Shown here in pieces: positions 62,831 to 64,000 of a stretch of DNA of 64,000 bases; the stretch's first letter is position 1, and the number at the start of each line of letters is the position of its first letter. The stretch is from an uncultured Pirellulaceae bacterium (GTDB lineage Bacteria > Planctomycetota > Planctomycetia > Pirellulales > Pirellulaceae): positions 50,942-114,941 of the forward strand of contig CALKCK010000016.1 in assembly GCA_938083195.1 (NCBI GenBank). The letters run 5' to 3'. The notes beneath the pieces are model-generated. The model was not told the origin of the DNA. It saw only the letters and a program-made list of their open reading frames with translations, and made no database searches. The position numbers and the translations under genes were made by a program.

Positions 62831-64000
62831 ATGCCTAAGCCGAAAATCAATCTCCGAATCTTGAACGAGAGTATTCTCCGTCGATTCGATCAAATGGAAG
62901 GGTATCAATCAGAAATCGGCCAGCCTCATGGAAACTCTCTTGGATACGCAGATTCAAATCATTCAATCCCACTTCTTTTTCTGGACTCTGACCCTGTTCC
63001 TTCGCCAGAGGCAAAACGCCCGTCAGAAGCCCCGCTTCTAAATTCAGGGCAGGACATCAGTCCCACGCTAACTCATCGCGTTTCATGTAAAGACGGCGAC
63101 ATCTGGCTGGCAGGTTCAGCTCTACTATGCAGTTGCCCTGATTGCATCGCTCCGATGACCATTCGTGTCTGGCTCGGGCTCGCAGACTGCTGGCGCTGCC
63201 AAACGAGTATCTCCCTGACCGAAGAACAAATCCACGCCGTCAACAGGCTCACCCAAAAAACGAAAACTGAATACAGTGCTGCATCGCTCCCCGTTCCAAT
63301 GCCAGCGAAGAAGACTATCGGACTCGCACCCAAGGCAACCGAGAACCCACCTGAACCTACTTCCACGACCCCCTGGACCGAAGCCGAACTTGAATCCCTT
63401 AGCCGCACTTCTTCCATCGCCCGCTTTGTTCGCAACCGGTTCGTTGTTACCCCCGCTTGGCTCATCAGCTTAATCGTCCACCTGATTATTATTTTGATTC
63501 TTGGTTTAATCGTGTTTCGCGATCAGTCTCCACCGCAACCCACCATCACGCTGTCCACTTCTCTTAGCGCGGATGATCGCATTGGGGGTGAAATTCGTTT
63601 CGAAAATCCAGCCAATGAATTGCGGGACGATTTTAAAATGGCCAGCGAAATGACCAAAGGCGAAAATGAATTAAGACAGTTCATCGAGAAGGCAAGTCGA
63701 GATGCGCAATCACTCCAAACCGACCCCCTCCCAGTGGCACCCCTGAAAGACATCGAGCGCGTCAGACAAAACATCACCACAAACCCAGATCGACGGATGT
63801 CGTTTGATGCGCGAGACCCTCGAATTCGATCAGAAATCGTTCGCAAAGCAGGCGGTACCACTCTCACCGAAGCGGCCGTTGCAAGAGGCCTGCGATGGCT
63901 TGTTTCAGTACAAAACAGCGATGGTGGCTGGAGTTTAAAAAATTACTCCAATCATAAAAAACCAAACAACGCCAGCGACATCATGGCTACCTCACTCGCC
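62831..64000 (+). CDS. zinc-ribbon and squalene-cyclase-repeat membrane protein (partial, C-terminus outside window)
   Basis: The first 390 residues are visible. A zinc-ribbon-like Cys cluster reads CSCPDC, then DCWRCQ, near residues 98-125. A membrane helix follows around residue 218 (PAWLISLIVHLIIILILGLI). After a charged linker, a terpenoid-cyclase (squalene-hopene cyclase-like) repeat begins with AVARGLRWLVSVQNSDGGW, which has the QxxDGGW repeat signature. Proteins of this layout are common in planctomycetes. They are not known to be true cyclases, and the catalytic DxDD motif, if present, would lie outside the window. It is divergent from gyrA. Confidence 0.82.
   Translation, partial: MPKPKINLRILNESILRRFDQMEGYQSEIGQPHGNSLGYADSNHSIPLLFLDSDPVPSPEAKRPSEAPLLNSGQDISPTLTHRVSCKDGDIWLAGSALLCSCPDCIAPMTIRVWLGLADCWRCQTSISLTEEQIHAVNRLTQKTKTEYSAASLPVPMPAKKTIGLAPKATENPPEPTSTTPWTEAELESLSRTSSIARFVRNRFVVTPAWLISLIVHLIIILILGLIVFRDQSPPQPTITLSTSLSADDRIGGEIRFENPANELRDDFKMASEMTKGENELRQFIEKASRDAQSLQTDPLPVAPLKDIERVRQNITTNPDRRMSFDARDPRIRSEIVRKAGGTTLTEAAVARGLRWLVSVQNSDGGWSLKNYSNHKKPNNASDIMATSLA

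Overview
The window reads as chromosome of a planctomycete, most likely from the Pirellulales. The main signs are a DUF1559 protein with a prepilin-type leader, a PEP-CTERM protein, a VIT/von Willebrand receptor encoded next to an ECF sigma factor, a TPR-CHAT protein, a squalene-cyclase-repeat protein with a zinc ribbon, and an LptD-like outer-membrane protein. Several genes resemble proteins I know only from planctomycetes. No rRNA, complete tRNA, CRISPR array, insertion sequence or prophage was seen. Gene order and composition look like stable chromosome.

Layout. 1-8515: a partial TPR metallopeptidase-like gene, a conserved unknown, a Lon-type protease and a TadE/TadE/TadG cluster. 8881-15424: a three-gene heavy-metal RND efflux system (outer-membrane channel, adaptor, pump). 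15825-17881: a cobalamin riboswitch followed by a DUF1559 protein and a DUF4465 PEP-CTERM protein, the most interesting locus here. 17878-19645: a small membrane protein and a Rieske oxygenase. 19716-23279: dnaE. 23709-27768: a coiled-coil protein and a large DUF11 surface protein. 28036-32656: a same-strand housekeeping run tpiA, secG, yicC, gmk, rpoZ, coaC, coaB. 32775-34077: a three-gene membrane/coiled-coil operon closed by a strong terminator. 34575-38636: pyrB, an S41 processing protease and a small unknown.

39080-43605: an ECF sigma factor with a giant membrane-anchored VIT/vWA/DUF2135 protein. 43823-47406: a membrane metalloprotease-like protein, a YkgJ-type cysteine cluster protein, hisS and two small membrane proteins. 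47543-52624: two caspase-fold proteins side by side, an exported TPR-CHAT protein and a gingipain-like C25 peptidase. 53072-57176: a small lipoprotein, a DgkA-like kinase and an LptD-like barrel. 57570-62407: a planctomycete unknown, UDP-glucose dehydrogenase and gyrA. 62831-64000: the start of a squalene-cyclase-repeat protein that runs off the window.

How the parts connect. The envelope theme is strong: metal efflux, SecG, LptD, DgkA, TadE/G, lipoprotein and processing protease all point to a diderm cell. The riboswitch locus is best read as B12-repressed surface proteins, possibly for cobalamin capture. That reading rests on the RNA and on family recognition, not on any measurement.
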